From the NCBI GenBank assembly GCA_027627225.1, contig CM051027.1, forward strand, positions 89,326,451 through 89,390,450: a stretch of 64,000 bases of DNA, given 5' to 3'. The notes below the pieces were generated by a model. That model did not search any database and was not told the DNA's origin. It saw only the letters and a list, made by a program, of their open reading frames with translations. Position numbers and translations under genes: made by a program. The stretch comes from Congeria kusceri. Its lineage: Eukaryota; Mollusca; Bivalvia; Myida; Dreissenidae. Numbering within the stretch: the first letter of the stretch is position 1; every line of letters starts with the position of its first letter. Below are positions 1-12,800 of the stretch, in pieces.

Positions 1-1385
1 CTGCTTCACTGATAATGATGGAATCCATTCGCTAAGCTTTTCCAAATATTATATATTTTGGGTCTAGATCTCCCGTGAGAATGACGTAATGGAAGTGTTC
101 AAAGCTTTCTGCCTGATCAATGTTTATTTCCATTATTTCCATTAGGAAGTGCTTAAAAGTCAAATGCTCTTATGCTGTCTCGATGTTCCAAAGAAAAGCA
201 AATACCATATCCTACTTGAAACACAATATTTCCTGATACTCAAAATTATGTTTACACAGTTTAAGGTTATGGCATGCGGGCAAAAGATGCATTTTACTTA
301 TGCAATTAACAAAATACACCGAAGCAATGAAACGTAGCACATGCGTTGCTAATTGTAAAACATTATTTGTTGATAAACTACTTGTAATTATTTATAATTT
401 AACACGTGGTAAATGTAAACGTTTAATTATGCAACCTTTGTGCAAACGACAATGAAGTTTATTTTACGGACGATACGGAATAGATCGAAACGCATCTCGG
501 CGTATTCCTTGGTGATTGGAATATTGTGCATGTTTTTATGAGGCCTTACCTAATTAAGGAGTAAAATTTTTCACTTATTTTAAACGTTCGACCATTTGGT
601 TCTATGGACCAACAAAACCTGCTTCGAAAGCTTAATTGACATTATAGACAAGGGGTCATATCCATGAAGCTCGGAATGAAAATCGTAACTTAAATCATAC
701 TTAAGTAAACAATTCAAATACAATTGTCCTCGTTAAAACGAATGTTTTATATTTGAAATCCAGTTAAATAAGGTTCACTAGTTGATTATTTACCAAAATA
801 AAACCATTGAAAATATCATAATCTTTAAATAAACCAGTCACAGACTTAAGGAATTTTATGATTTTAAGAAATGAACTTAAGATTTCTTTAAGGAGCTTTG
901 TGGATACGAGCCAAGGCTTACTGATAGCAACGGATTCGCAGATGTTTGGGTAATTCGAGTTTCTTGCACCTGCATTCGTTTGCACCTCATTTAATTTAAT
1001 TTTACTGTGCTAAATTTACTGGTTACATATGGCATTCTCCAGTGAACTAGAGAACCCGAACGTATATCTGTGCCTGTCCGATGTCGGTCCCACACACTTG
1101 ATGTGGACTACAGAATAACTCGAACGTGTCCAACGTAATACAGTAACTTGGTATTTGGAAAACAAAGTGTAGCCACAACATGTTTCTGTAATAGACATAT
1201 TCAGTTTCACGCTGATATTTCAAGCTCCGCTTAGCAATTATTATTATATTCCTTTTCAATTACATGTATTGCTTTGGTAACTTCTTCACACTCATTAACA
1301 CATTAATATCAATAACATCAGCTGTTTTGTGTAAACTAGGTCAACAGTTAGGTATGTAGTACGATTAGGGTCTTTAATATCTTAG
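1..1385. other. Unassigned AT-rich sequence
   Basis: No coding exon, RNA gene or clear repeat is recognised here. Short open frames lack domain-like composition. Confidence 0.5.
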
Positions 1386-1785
1386 ACAGCATCATGCTCA
1401 TAGAAACGAGCATCATGCCCGTAAGATCGAGCATCATGCTCATCATTTCAAGCGTGACGCTAGTTTTTGGAGCATCATGCTGGGTAAGGCAATAAAGACC
1501 CTCTTCGTACGGCCTAGTACTATCGAGCATCATGCTCAATGAACGAGCATCATGCTCGTTTATCGAGCATCAAGCTTTTTTATCGAGCATCATGCTCAAT
1601 CTTACGAGCATCATGCTCGCTCACTGAGATCGAGCATGATGCTCAATAAACGAGCATGATGCTCAATGAACGAGCATCATGCTCTTTAGGTCGAGAATAA
1701 TGCTCGTTTTTTAAGCATCATGCTCGATCCTACGAGCATGGTGCTCGTTCATTGAGCATCATGCTCAACAGTACTAGGCCGTATT
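1386..1785. repeat. Array of a 13-bp palindrome
   Basis: About 16 copies of the palindrome GAGCATSATGCTC or one-base variants, separated by variable 3-25-base spacers and often joined in runs. Within it, tacggcctagtact (1508-1521) and its exact reverse complement (1770-1783) bracket most of the copies, so the whole block is itself a large inverted repeat. Spacers differ, so this is not a simple satellite. Confidence 0.85.
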
Positions 1786-3304
1786 CACTGTAACGTTCGC
1801 CTGCTAGGTAAACTATAGTTGGATGTCCTATATATTCAAATTACAGCTTTTCTAGTTTACTTTAGGCTGTACCTATGGAATGAACGAACAGTCTTGTGAA
1901 TTAGTTTGATTCATATGAGATGAATACAGTCAAAATCGTCCCTGTTGATAATGTATTCTAGTTTGGATTCACCTCACAACTTTCAAAGGTGTCAGCTAGG
2001 TGGTAGGAGGAACCGCCTGTCCGTTATTATAAATTATCAGAAATGGATATCCTTCACTTTAATTGAACCTTTCAATTTAAAGATCGCCCATGCCATTGCT
2101 TTGTACGTTGTATACGAGTACATGTACCGATATATTCCTGAACATGATCCATTTCTCCTACTACACTGTATGTATGAGAGCTTTTAAATCGAAATTTTCA
2201 GTTTTGATTGAAAAGCAAATCCTTCGATGTTCATATGTATTAGACAGAAAGGTGAAGTGCGAAAAACAAAGAAAAATAATGAATAACAAATATGAACTAA
2301 GGGATGTATTAAAACTGCTGTTGAAACATATTATGTACCACTTGGAATATTTTCGGAAAGCCTAGCTTTTCTCGTGTGTTTTTTGGTTTTAAACATAACA
2401 CAATTTATGTATGCAGAATAATTTTATGCATGGTTAAATATAGTATGCATTACATAAAATATAATGATTTAATTATGTTATTTTCGTTGACTCCCTCATA
2501 CATGCTATATACAAGCTATGTATTCATGTCTTCGTATCCCAATGGAACATGCTGACACATTGCTACTTGAAATTACACAGTAAACAGTACACTGGCATTT
2601 TAAACATTGAGGTCACAGATCCCCAATTTTACGATGCAATTTACGCGATACAGGTTTCTTTTAAAAATATTACAAACACGATCCAATCGCACATCTCTTC
2701 ATGAGAACGCTTGCAGACGCTTGTTAGATAACTCACGTGACTAAATTTTCATTACCACCAGCCGGAATACGCTCGGTTTGTTTGGAGCGAATTTCATGGC
2801 AATAAGACAGAAGTTTTTTAGGAAATCATTTTCGCGATCCGTTAGAAATGACAAAGTTTCGATCTGGTTTTAGTCTCAACATGATTCTAAATAATTACAA
2901 ATACAAATCTAAGACACATAGCATCAGCTGCCCTGCATTTCTGGGATTGTAGGATTTAATCTTTGATCAATGCAACGCATGTATCGTTCAATAATACAAA
3001 CCTGAACGTTGTTCTTTCCTGTTTTTGTCGTGAGATATATGTTGAAGCTGTTTATCAATCATTGGGTTTGGTATTCAAATTTGAAACTTGTTCGATGTTT
3101 GTGCTTGTTATATTTCCACATCATCATACATTTATTTATTAACACATACAATATAAACTAGATTTATATATGTTGAATAAATCTCTCCGGATGGGAGTGA
3201 GCATAGGAGATGTAAGTATAGAGGGTATTTGGGAATATAGAATCTGTAGATATATAGAAAGGTATGATTATATATTACATGTAGTATGCTATCTCTATAG
3301 TTTT
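1786..3304. other. Unassigned sequence
   Basis: No convincing exon or repeat seen. A gtaagta donor-like site at about 3212 has no convincing open frame before it. Confidence 0.4.
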
Positions 3305-3430
3305 TAGTAGGGATGTCAACGAAATATCGAAGCTTATAACCAAATCATAAAATGACCGAATAATCGAATATTATTCGAATACTGACGAATATTTGAAATA
3401 GCGTTTTAGTATTCGTTGCCATCCTTAGTT
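3305..3430. mobile_element. Short inverted-repeat element, tagggatg family
   Basis: Ends with imperfect terminal inverted repeats (tagtagggatgtcaacgaa and the complement of ttcgttgccatccttag). The interior is rich in cgaatattcg. The same ends bound a larger element at 37647-38914, and a single end is at about 10030. Confidence 0.6.
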
Positions 3431-3644
3431 TTAGTCATTGACACACAGTATTTTACATGAATGATATATAATCGTGTAATAATTATTTTCTGGGGCGGTT
3501 GTGAATACTATTGTGCTATTTTCAAGGTATTGAGAAGTCTGAATGTATAAAAAAATAATAAAGTTAACCACGAACGTTAGATAGCAGAAAAGTACGGTGT
3601 CCTGTTACGGCCATCGTAGTTTCGCGACTTCGACCTGTGTTTAT

Positions 3645-3735
3645 GAAAGGTTGCCGAAGCGCCGACACGATACGCCGACGCGCCGACACGATACGCCGAA
3701 GCGCCGAGACGATGCGCGCCTACACGATACGCCGA
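3645..3735 (+). repeat. GC-rich 16-bp tandem repeat
   Basis: Around five copies of a unit like cgccgacacgatacgc with small changes. It is markedly GC-rich against an AT-rich background. Confidence 0.7.
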
Positions 3736-6700
3736 ACTGATATAAACGTCGCAATCTCGTGTGTTTTTTTTTTATGTGGCTATACAATTGGGCGAAGATA
3801 CGACGTTCATATCGCTTCGTGGAAGGAATTCGCTATCGTCTGCATTACCAATAATAAACTACGCTAATTTCCTGAGCATTTCGTGCAGTCCTCTGAAGAA
3901 CGAGGCCAATGAAATCGACGCCGGAATAATTTTGTTAAAACACCAGCCATCAGGGTTGGTAAGTTCTCTCTGGGAACTGCTTTGGAAAATACAGTGGCCA
4001 CTGAACTGCGCAATATTGAATTATTGCATCATAATCTAATTATTATTCATTGATGAACTAGTTCTATGTGCCATCTATAGGGTATCTAGAGTATCTACCC
4101 GTAAATGTGGTTGGATGTGTTCAAGATAAAGTGTCCGCATGAAAGTCAATCACGTCCAATGATTTCTTATTATTATTACCGGCACATTTGAACACTAATT
4201 TATGAAGCTACAAATAAAAAAGAACACCAAAGCAATCACTGTGTGAAAATTACCTGCCAATGATAACATGAAAACGCGACGTGCAATTTCACAAGCGTAC
4301 GGGGGTGGACTACGTTTCAATGCGTTGCACGCGCACTTAGTACCTGACCTCACACATTGACCAGTATTGGAATTTAATTGGAATTATTGAGCATTTCTTG
4401 AGAGGAATGAACTTTTCTAATTTCAAGACGTGTATTTTCTTTAATTAAGTCTAGTTAATTAACATATAAATTTAGACTTCAATTTTAGACGAGTATTGCA
4501 GTTTTCAACACATAATAATATACATTGCATAGTAAAACACCGTCTGGTGATATAATTAGTAAAGTAAATTGAAACTGTGCGTGTGTGCGCTGGGTCAAGC
4601 GTTTGACCTGTCGTGCCATTGAGGCGTTTTAATGTCAGTCTTAAACGAAACGGTGAATTGTATAATTCATGTTCAAAGGATGTGCATCGTAAAACATTGA
4701 TCAAAAGAAGTTAATTAATTTGCTTTAAAAGTCGACAGGCCTGAAATCTTGAATGCAGCGATTCTCAGTGAACATGACTTCTAACAACTAAACCTGTATT
4801 TGGTATGAAATGAAACATTGCCATTTTAGTTTCGATATGTCTCAATGAATTACGTCACGGAACATCAATGACTTCATTTCAGTTGAGAAGTTATAATGTT
4901 TAAAAGTGTTGTGTCTACAACTTGTGCAATGTATTTGGTTAAAACTGCGAGAGTTACATCGCCTCCACCTTAAAGCACATTGGTTATTAATTAATGCCAT
5001 AAACACTAATTAAAGTTGCAAGACATGCGAAAGATTCCGTTTGACAAATACTTTTTTGGATACTTTATGACATTTAAATCTTCTTTGAAGTGAAGTATTT
5101 GAGACATTGACTTAAATGTATAATTTGCAATGGTTATTAAATATATGTAATGTTTGTATTAATTGGATAATGCGACGAATATAATTAAATCCGAACCTGG
5201 TCATCAAACAGATCTAATTCATTTCATTTCGCTTTTAAATTGCAATACATTGTTAATTAATCTGGGAAAGCCATTAATTCCGTTCCTTCGAAGTCAAGTT
5301 TGTAATTGAAAATCAAAAATGAATTAACATCAGACGAAAATTGGTAGACTGGTTTTCTGTTTCTCGTCCCGGCATGCGTCTGTGTACCTCGGAGTGAGTG
5401 ATCGTTGATTGATGTGGCACACAACCCGTCTATCAATTAATATAACATGACCATGGCTACCGAAATTCTACTCTCGCGAGCTGCTGGATTGTTTCTTCTT
5501 GTAATTAATTCGGTGAAACTTAAAACCTTTGGCGTCAGCAATTTGGGCCTGTCTTCTCTAAGATATTATTTAAAATACATAATTATATTGTCGTGTTCAT
5601 TGAACCGTTTAAAATAAGACATGTTACACGTATTTTCCCTTATGATATTGCCACAATTTCATACCAACTTGTTACAATTTTGAATTTGCTTCGTCCCCAT
5701 ATGCGATTATTATTTGCGTATGTTTTGATTTATCCGCAAGAAGAAACTCAATAGTGTGCCTCAAACTCGGCTGCTTACATAATTTCTTATTTTTTTTCTT
5801 TCATTTTTTCCTTCACATTCCCTACGAATGTTGAATGTTTTTCTATATACAGTTATAAATTAACACAATCTTATACTATGAATCCCTGTCTCCGTAGCGA
5901 TATAATACAAATTGTTGGCTTACAAGTTACAAATGCTGTAAGTCTATAAACGAAAACTTCGCCGCTTACGTTTCAAGACTAAGATATTGTACGCAGCAAT
6001 TTAAAAAAAAAGCTCTATTATGCACATGTTTAATACCAAGTCTGTAAAAAATATTAAGCAGTAAAGAAAAGAATTTAAATTGTAATGAACTGTTCAACGG
6101 GGCATGACCATGACAAATGGCTTTAAAATGAAGGCAATTATCACGAACAAGATAACCACAGCATGGGTGCAGGTGCACACGTATAAAACTACTCGAGTTC
6201 AACGGAACCATTCATGTTGCGTCATTATTCGCAATTAAAACACATTAAAACAAGGTAAGATTCCTTTTGAAACTATTAATGTAATTGACATATAGCTCGG
6301 TTAACTGATGAAATCTGCTCGGTGATTAAAGTGGATTATTTTCCCATAGACCTTGGGTTTCAACAATTTGTCCCGAGGCTGATTTTGAGTTAAAGTTAAA
6401 ACTGCTGACTGAGAGGATTCCGTCGTGTTGAACATGAGACGGGCAGATATCTTGAAGCATTTCAAGTAAAAATATATAAACAAACAAAAACATAAAGACA
6501 AAAATGAAAGGATCGATTTAAAAATACAATTTATGTGTCAGGTTTTTTTTTTTATTGCACCACCGTTTATCTGCAGTAAGATTCCGCAAATATTGCCACA
6601 CTTATTACATGAAAGGCTGTAATACATCAACACACGGTCCTCAGATGTATAAAAAGCGAACGATCTTCCTCGTGGTAATCGTGCAATCCATCTGCATTGT

Positions 6701-6785
6701 CCACAGATATACACGTGGCCTGCTTATGGTGTTTTGGTGTAATGTGTTGTAAATAAACTATCAATTAACTATTGTCTCTTTTCAG
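3736..6785. other. Upstream flank or 5' intron of the collagen gene
   Basis: The missing 5' exons (signal peptide and start of EMI) should lie here or before the window. Weak candidates (3889-3958, 5334-5393, an ATG with a hydrophobic stretch at about 5447) were not convincing. No repeat family dominates. Confidence 0.4.
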
Positions 6786-6851
6786 AAAGATTTGTTCCAA
6801 CGAATGTAAGAAATGGACGCCAAAAGAATGCTGGGATGGTTACATAAAAAA
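6786..6851 (+). CDS. EMI domain exon, first visible
   Basis: The exon follows a pyrimidine-rich acceptor (ctcttttcag) and ends at a gtaagc donor. It is 66 nt, enters in phase 2 and leaves in phase 2. It reads [10 protein letters not shown], then [11 protein letters not shown]; the C-x3-C-x2-W-x4-C spacing followed by a tyrosine fits the middle of an EMI domain. The split codon AA|G joins exactly to the next exon to give ...YIKKRVWKMVC. The preceding exon, carrying the start of EMI and the signal peptide, was not found with confidence. A 42-bp tandem array begins about four bases into the following intron. Confidence 0.65.
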
Positions 6852-9800
6852 GTAAGCAAATAGTCTAGACGATGCATTGGATAGTATTTTTTATATTGCA
6901 AATAGTCCAGACGATGCATTGGATAGTATAGTTGATATTGCATATAGTCTAGATGATGCATTGGTTTATAATGTTGATATTGCAAATATTCTAGACGATG
7001 CATTGAATAGTAATCTTGATATTGCAAAAAGTCTAGACGATGCATTGGATTGTAATGTTGACATTACAAATAGTCGATACGATGCATTGGATAGTAATGT
7101 TGATAAATTGCAAATAGTCTAGACGATGAATTGGATTAGATATTGCAAATAGTCTAGACGATGCATTGGATAATATTGTTGATATTGCAAATAGTCTAGA
7201 CGATGCATTGGATATAATGCTTAATATAAGAAATGCATTTACCGAAGAACCATAACTATTTTCTTTGGTCGAAGAAATTAGCAAAACAAATTTGCACTTT
7301 ATACTTGCAACGATGGCATTCACACACATAACACGGTGTCAATGGCTACCATGCACAACGGTTATCATTTCTCTCAAGATGAACCGATTTTCTTAGACTA
7401 ATCTAACGCTGATAGCTACCCTGTAACGCTGATCGTCTAACGTTGATCCCTACCCTCTAACGCTGATCGCTACCCTCTAACGCTGATCGTCTAACGTTGA
7501 TCGCTACCCTCTAACGCTGATCGTCTAACGTTGATTGCCACCATCTAACGCTGATCGCTACCTTTTCCTGATAGCAACTTCACCATGCAAAGTTACAAAG
7601 ATACAGCATACAGCATTTGACATTTTGCACAAAATATTTGAAGTTCTTACCTAATGAAGTTGTGTTATCATACACGCATTTGTCGAACGTGAGTCAGTCT
7701 AATTTGCATATGCACAATGCGTGCAAATTTACGGTAAGGCTAGCGGATATCTGCCTCCACTCAAAGGCAATGATATAACGGGTCCGTCGAGTTGCTGTCT
7801 ATTATCAAATCTGTCTTAGAATGTACATACATTGGGAGTAGATGAATACTGTAGCAACGTAGACAATATTTTACTGTCATAACTTCGGATTCCACAAATA
7901 TAACACTTACAAAGATTGCATGAAGTTTTCTTTTTCAGATTCGTTCATTTTAAATTTAATTGATACATACATATATGCTACTAATGGTGTAAACGTGCAT
8001 ATTATTTGTAAAATCTCATGTCCTAACCAACCAAACCTTGAAGAGCAAATCTTATGGTTTAAAAACATTTTAATACCGGTAATGTAATAATTCGTATGTC
8101 CCAAACCTTTTCTTTGTCGATTTTGTTTATTGCTCAATGATAACGTACATTTTTGTGACATTATCGTTATTAAAGTGGTACATATATCTATATTATTTAG
8201 TATACGTTTTTGTTATAGCTGTCATAGCAGATTAAATTTGAGGCATGTCGTGTGAAAACCGGGCTTGATGCACTTGCATTGTGTCGTCCCGGATTAGCCT
8301 GAGCAGTCCGCACATATCATAAATGCGGAAAGTGTTGTCCTCGATTAGCCTGTGCGGACTGCACAGGCTGATCCAGGACGACACTTTTAGCCGACGCATT
8401 AAGCCCGGGTTTTCCACGACACGCCTCTTTTGTGTTACTGTGTTGTAGGCGTGTTTGGAAGATGGTGTGCGAGGAGAACATTATACAGTGCTGCCCCGGC
8501 TACCAGGGACCAAACTGCGAGGAAGGTAACACTGGCACAGCTATGTAAGCTCATTGCCCGTATTCACAAACCCATTGAATTAGCGGATTCGTGGTCTATT
8601 GGTAACGCACTGGTGTCACAACCCAGTGGTCGCAGGTTCGAGCCCCCGCTACGCCCTAACCTACGTACTCGTCTTTCGCATGAGACGTTAAACCGAGTTA
8701 CAGTGTACTAGGTGCTTCACACCGAGCACTAAAAGACCCAGGATCGCCTCTGGAACGGGGCGTATCTTGCAGTATCCCCCGTAAGTTCTTAACCCAACTA
8801 ACACGTCTTCCGGGGGCAATGGCCATAAGGGAGAGAATCCCGGTGCACTCAATAACAATGTCCAAGACACACATGCAGCAACCTATTCTTAGACTTAAGA
8901 TATAAGAATAAAGAGTGTTATTGAACCTGAACAGTCTTGATTAAAAACAATTTTATTGATACGTGACATTGGTACTTAGGATACTAGTATTTGCGAACAC
9001 ACAAGGAGTCTACGTATTTTCTTTATTCTTAAGCCTTTTCTTTATGCTTAAGTTGGTGAATACGGGCCTAAAACAATCAAAATTCGCCTTATCTGGGACA
9101 GGTTGTGATAATAACCCTTTTGCAACGTTATATTATTTTCTTTTAAATTATCATTTAATGGTAGACCCATTTGTGCTTAATGTTATTGTAACGAATGTTT
9201 AACATTACAAGGGCCTGGATAAAGTTACGGCATCTTTAAGTAGTTATATAATAAAGTTCACTATTCGGTTATTTTACGTGAATCCCTTCGGTTTCTCAAC
9301 TTGTTTGGATTCTAAATTGGCGCAATTAACTTTTTAATTATTGCAGACTTTTTTGCCACACAAAATATAAAGCACACATTTTGCGAGTTAAAATATGCAG
9401 TTAATTATATTTTCCTGTTCAGATTGGAACGCTAAAACGTATATATCAACGAAAATAATAATAAAAAAACTGATTTTTTCAGCATGTAGCATGTTTTACT
9501 AATAGAAAAAAATATAATGTTTACAAATAGATGCTGATTAAGATGTTCTACAATTGTTAATTTAGGTGGTGCTACTTTAATTTTGAAACCTAATGAAAAA
9601 CAGACCACGAACGAGCCTTGTTTGAACACTGCATTTCCTCAACTTTTTGCCGCAACGCCAGTATATCAAATGCATTTATTTTTGTCTTGGCAGCGTGGAA
9701 GCTCAGAGAAATTACTACAGTTATTTATAGTTTATCAAATTCTTTATATTTTGTTTAATTTTAGATATTCTACCTTTGCAGAATGCTTCAACTGTGATAA

Positions 9801-12800
9801 AGTCAATAGCTTCGAACGAAGATTCGTCGAAATATATAACAAGGTACGACTTGTTTATAGCCATTAATTGTTTGCGATGCATACTTGCTGAGATAACGGT
9901 TGGAATGCCTCCGTAAACAAGATACCCGAATGAAGAGTCAGATAACATGTTGATTGTTATAAAACAGCCGTCGACAGGCTCCTGTTCTCACAATTTGGAA
10001 GAGCAACATTCGCTATAAATTATTATTATAATTAGGGATGGCATCCAATACCAAAATCGGTATTTGAATATTTGCTTTTTCATTCAATCGAATATTCGAA
10101 TATTCACTTAGATTTTTATTGACTGCTGTGAACTTTGTGCCTACGAGACATAATTATTTTTACGACATTTTAGTACCGCATTGCCAGTACCGTCGTATGT
10201 TCATTAACAAATTGCGCTTTCTAATTAATGCATAAATTACACCGTACAAAAACATTAACAACTGCAGGACCCAATTAAATTGGTCTTTTCAACAAAAAAA
10301 GTTTATAATTATTTTGTCGATGCAGATCATAATTTATAATGCGCGTTCATATGACTTACATAAGAAGAATGTAACTTAAACGTATTAACTGTATACAACT
10401 GCGTCAAACTTTTCACACAGTGCATTGAAAAAGTACAACATTCTTTGAATCAGTTTCACGTATACATGTATACTGTTTTGGTTTTGAGGAATAATGTTCG
10501 TTTAAGACCAGACAACACAACAAAGTATATGTAGAATCAATAACTTCCAACGACCTGTTGACATTAAACGCGGATGGAAGTAACTTTGCAAAAAAAGACC
10601 TGTCTGAAGCAATCTAAAATGGTCTCGAGTTATTCTTTAATATATTTAGCTATACATTTTAATTCCGTAGTGAAATACAAAGTATGTAGTTTCGCAACGA
10701 ACAAAGCTTAAGTCAAACATTGACAGTTGCATATGCGCATTAGTATATCCGAAGTCAGTCTTAAAACTACTGATACAATAATTTTAATATATGTGATTGT
10801 TAATTGATCCCAAAGTGATGAAACAAGAATAGCTGAGTTAACGTCTAACCGAGATCATTTGAAACCCAAGTACGTATCATGGAGAAAATATGTATCCAAT
10901 ACTTAGCCATCTGAACCAGTATTCATGGCAGGAAACACAATACAGTGGGGTTACACTGCACTATTTTTGTTCTTGCTCAATATTCTTGAAAAACCGCGCC
11001 CAAATCCAGCTTTATCATACTTAGAACACTGTCAGATAAGCAGTTTCCACACCTCGGGTTGTAATCTACAGTTTAATGATCGGGTGGGTATTCCAGATTT
11101 TGCAATAAGGCCGAAACAAGCTTTCTTGTAACTCAACGTACCATGTTTATCAGCATGGTAAATTGACAACAACTCTGTAAAACGAGATGATGTGGGTGTT
11201 TAGAATGAAGTGACGGTTCGATATTCTGACATAGCGCTTATAATAGGTGATGAAAATAGAGATGTATGTTACTTTTTCCGTTTAAATATATATCAAAAAG
11301 TATAAATATTCGTTGATTGATATAACTTCTGTTAGTTCTAGGTTTAAACTTCCCAATGGTTTCCGAAAGGAAAACTCATTTTAAGACGTTCAGGCGTTTT
11401 TGCATGTCGACAAATAGACAAGAACACATGAAATATCATCAAACGTTTCATTTGTAATTGGTGAAAAGGGTTTACACCAACCTAGAAATATTTGGAAAAA
11501 ATAAACTTTGATACCGTGAATATTTAGTAGAATAAAATCCATATTTCGTTCATGTTATTAAAGGAAGGCGTTACATACATATTCTTCACGTATCGTCTTT
11601 AATTTCTTAATTCCAGATACAAACGCTGGATGATAAATGTTCCAATATCAGTCGAGGAGGCGGAGAAACTGATGGTGGCAGAGAGTGCCAGTGTCCTGCA
11701 GGCGCGAGGGGGGAACGCGGTCCTGCCGGGCCTGTCGGAGCCCCAGGCATCCCCGGTCCACAGGGCGTGCAGGGACCGCACGGGCCACGTGGAGAAGCTG
11801 GAACACCAGGGGCTCCCGGAAGCCAGGGTCTCGACGGACGCCCAGGGAGAGACGGAACTCCAGGCCTGGATGGGTTTCCGGCGCAAAAGGGTGATCCTGG
11901 TGAACCTGGAGCACCTGGTCTCCCTGGGCTCAGAGGACAAGCGGGAAGTGACGGTCTTCCTGGAGCAAATGGTCTAGATGGACTGCCAGGCCGCCCTGGA
12001 GAACCCGGGCCTCGGGGTCCTCCGGGAATGAAAGGAGACCCGGGAGCACCAGGTCGCGACGGAATTCCCGGTAACGGTGGTGCTGGTGTGAAAGGTGAGA
12101 GAGGAGATCCAGGTCCGCCAGGTCGAGATGGTCTTCCTGGGCCAAAAGGTGAATTTGGAGAACCTGGAGGTCCAGGACTGGAAGGTAGTCCGGGGCCCGC
12201 CGGTATGCCGGGTGCAACGGGTCCAAAAGGAGAGCCGGGACAGTACGGTCTACCGGGTCAGAAAGGCTCCAATGGTCTCAATGGAAATGACGGACGGCCT
12301 GGCAGCTCCGGTCTCCCAGGACAGAAAGGCGACCCCGGACCTGTCGGCGAGCCTGGACTGCCGGGAGTACCCGGTCTGAAAGGAATCCAAGGCGAACCAG
12401 GCAGAGATGGATTGGATGGCAGGCCGGGTGCTAATGGACCTCATGGGAACGATGGTCGTCCAGGTCTGAAAGGAGAACAAGGTGAACCTGGGAAGGACGG
12501 GTTGCCTGGGCCCATGGGACGAGATGGTCAGAAAGGCGACCAGGGTGTTCCTGGTTATCCCGGAATAAACGGGGAGAAGGGAGACCCCGGGGTCGCTGGC
12601 CCCCGGGGTATTGTAGGGCCTAAGGGGGACACAGGCGAGCCTGGTGCTCCTGGTATCCCAGGCCCTGAAGGACCACCCGGTATCACAGGGCGCGAGGGAC
12701 AGAAGGGGCAGCCAGGTTTCCCTGGCAAGGATGGTCGACCAGGCGATATAACAAAAGTTGAGGAGAGCACAATCATCAAGGAGCTGCAAAATACTGTCAA

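Noticed and set aside
3889..3958. Possible exon with strong gtaagt donor
   Set aside because: Open in one frame (PLKNEANEIDAGIILL) but ends in phase 0, which does not join to the exon at 6786, and no domain is recognised.
5334..5393. Candidate upstream exon of the collagen gene (cag acceptor, gtgagt donor, phase 2 out)
   Set aside because: Phase would fit the exon at 6786, but the translation (DWFSVSRPGMRLCTS) lacks recognisable EMI features and the acceptor has a poor pyrimidine tract.
5454..5530. ATG followed by a hydrophobic stretch resembling a signal peptide (ATEILLSRAAGLFLLVI)
   Set aside because: No phase-2 donor or downstream exon links it to the EMI exon; composition alone is weak evidence.
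6645..6752. Second signal-peptide-like frame (YKKRTIFLVVIVQSICIV)
   Set aside because: It lies only about 35 bases before the EMI exon acceptor, too short for an intron, and reads to a stop in its own frame.
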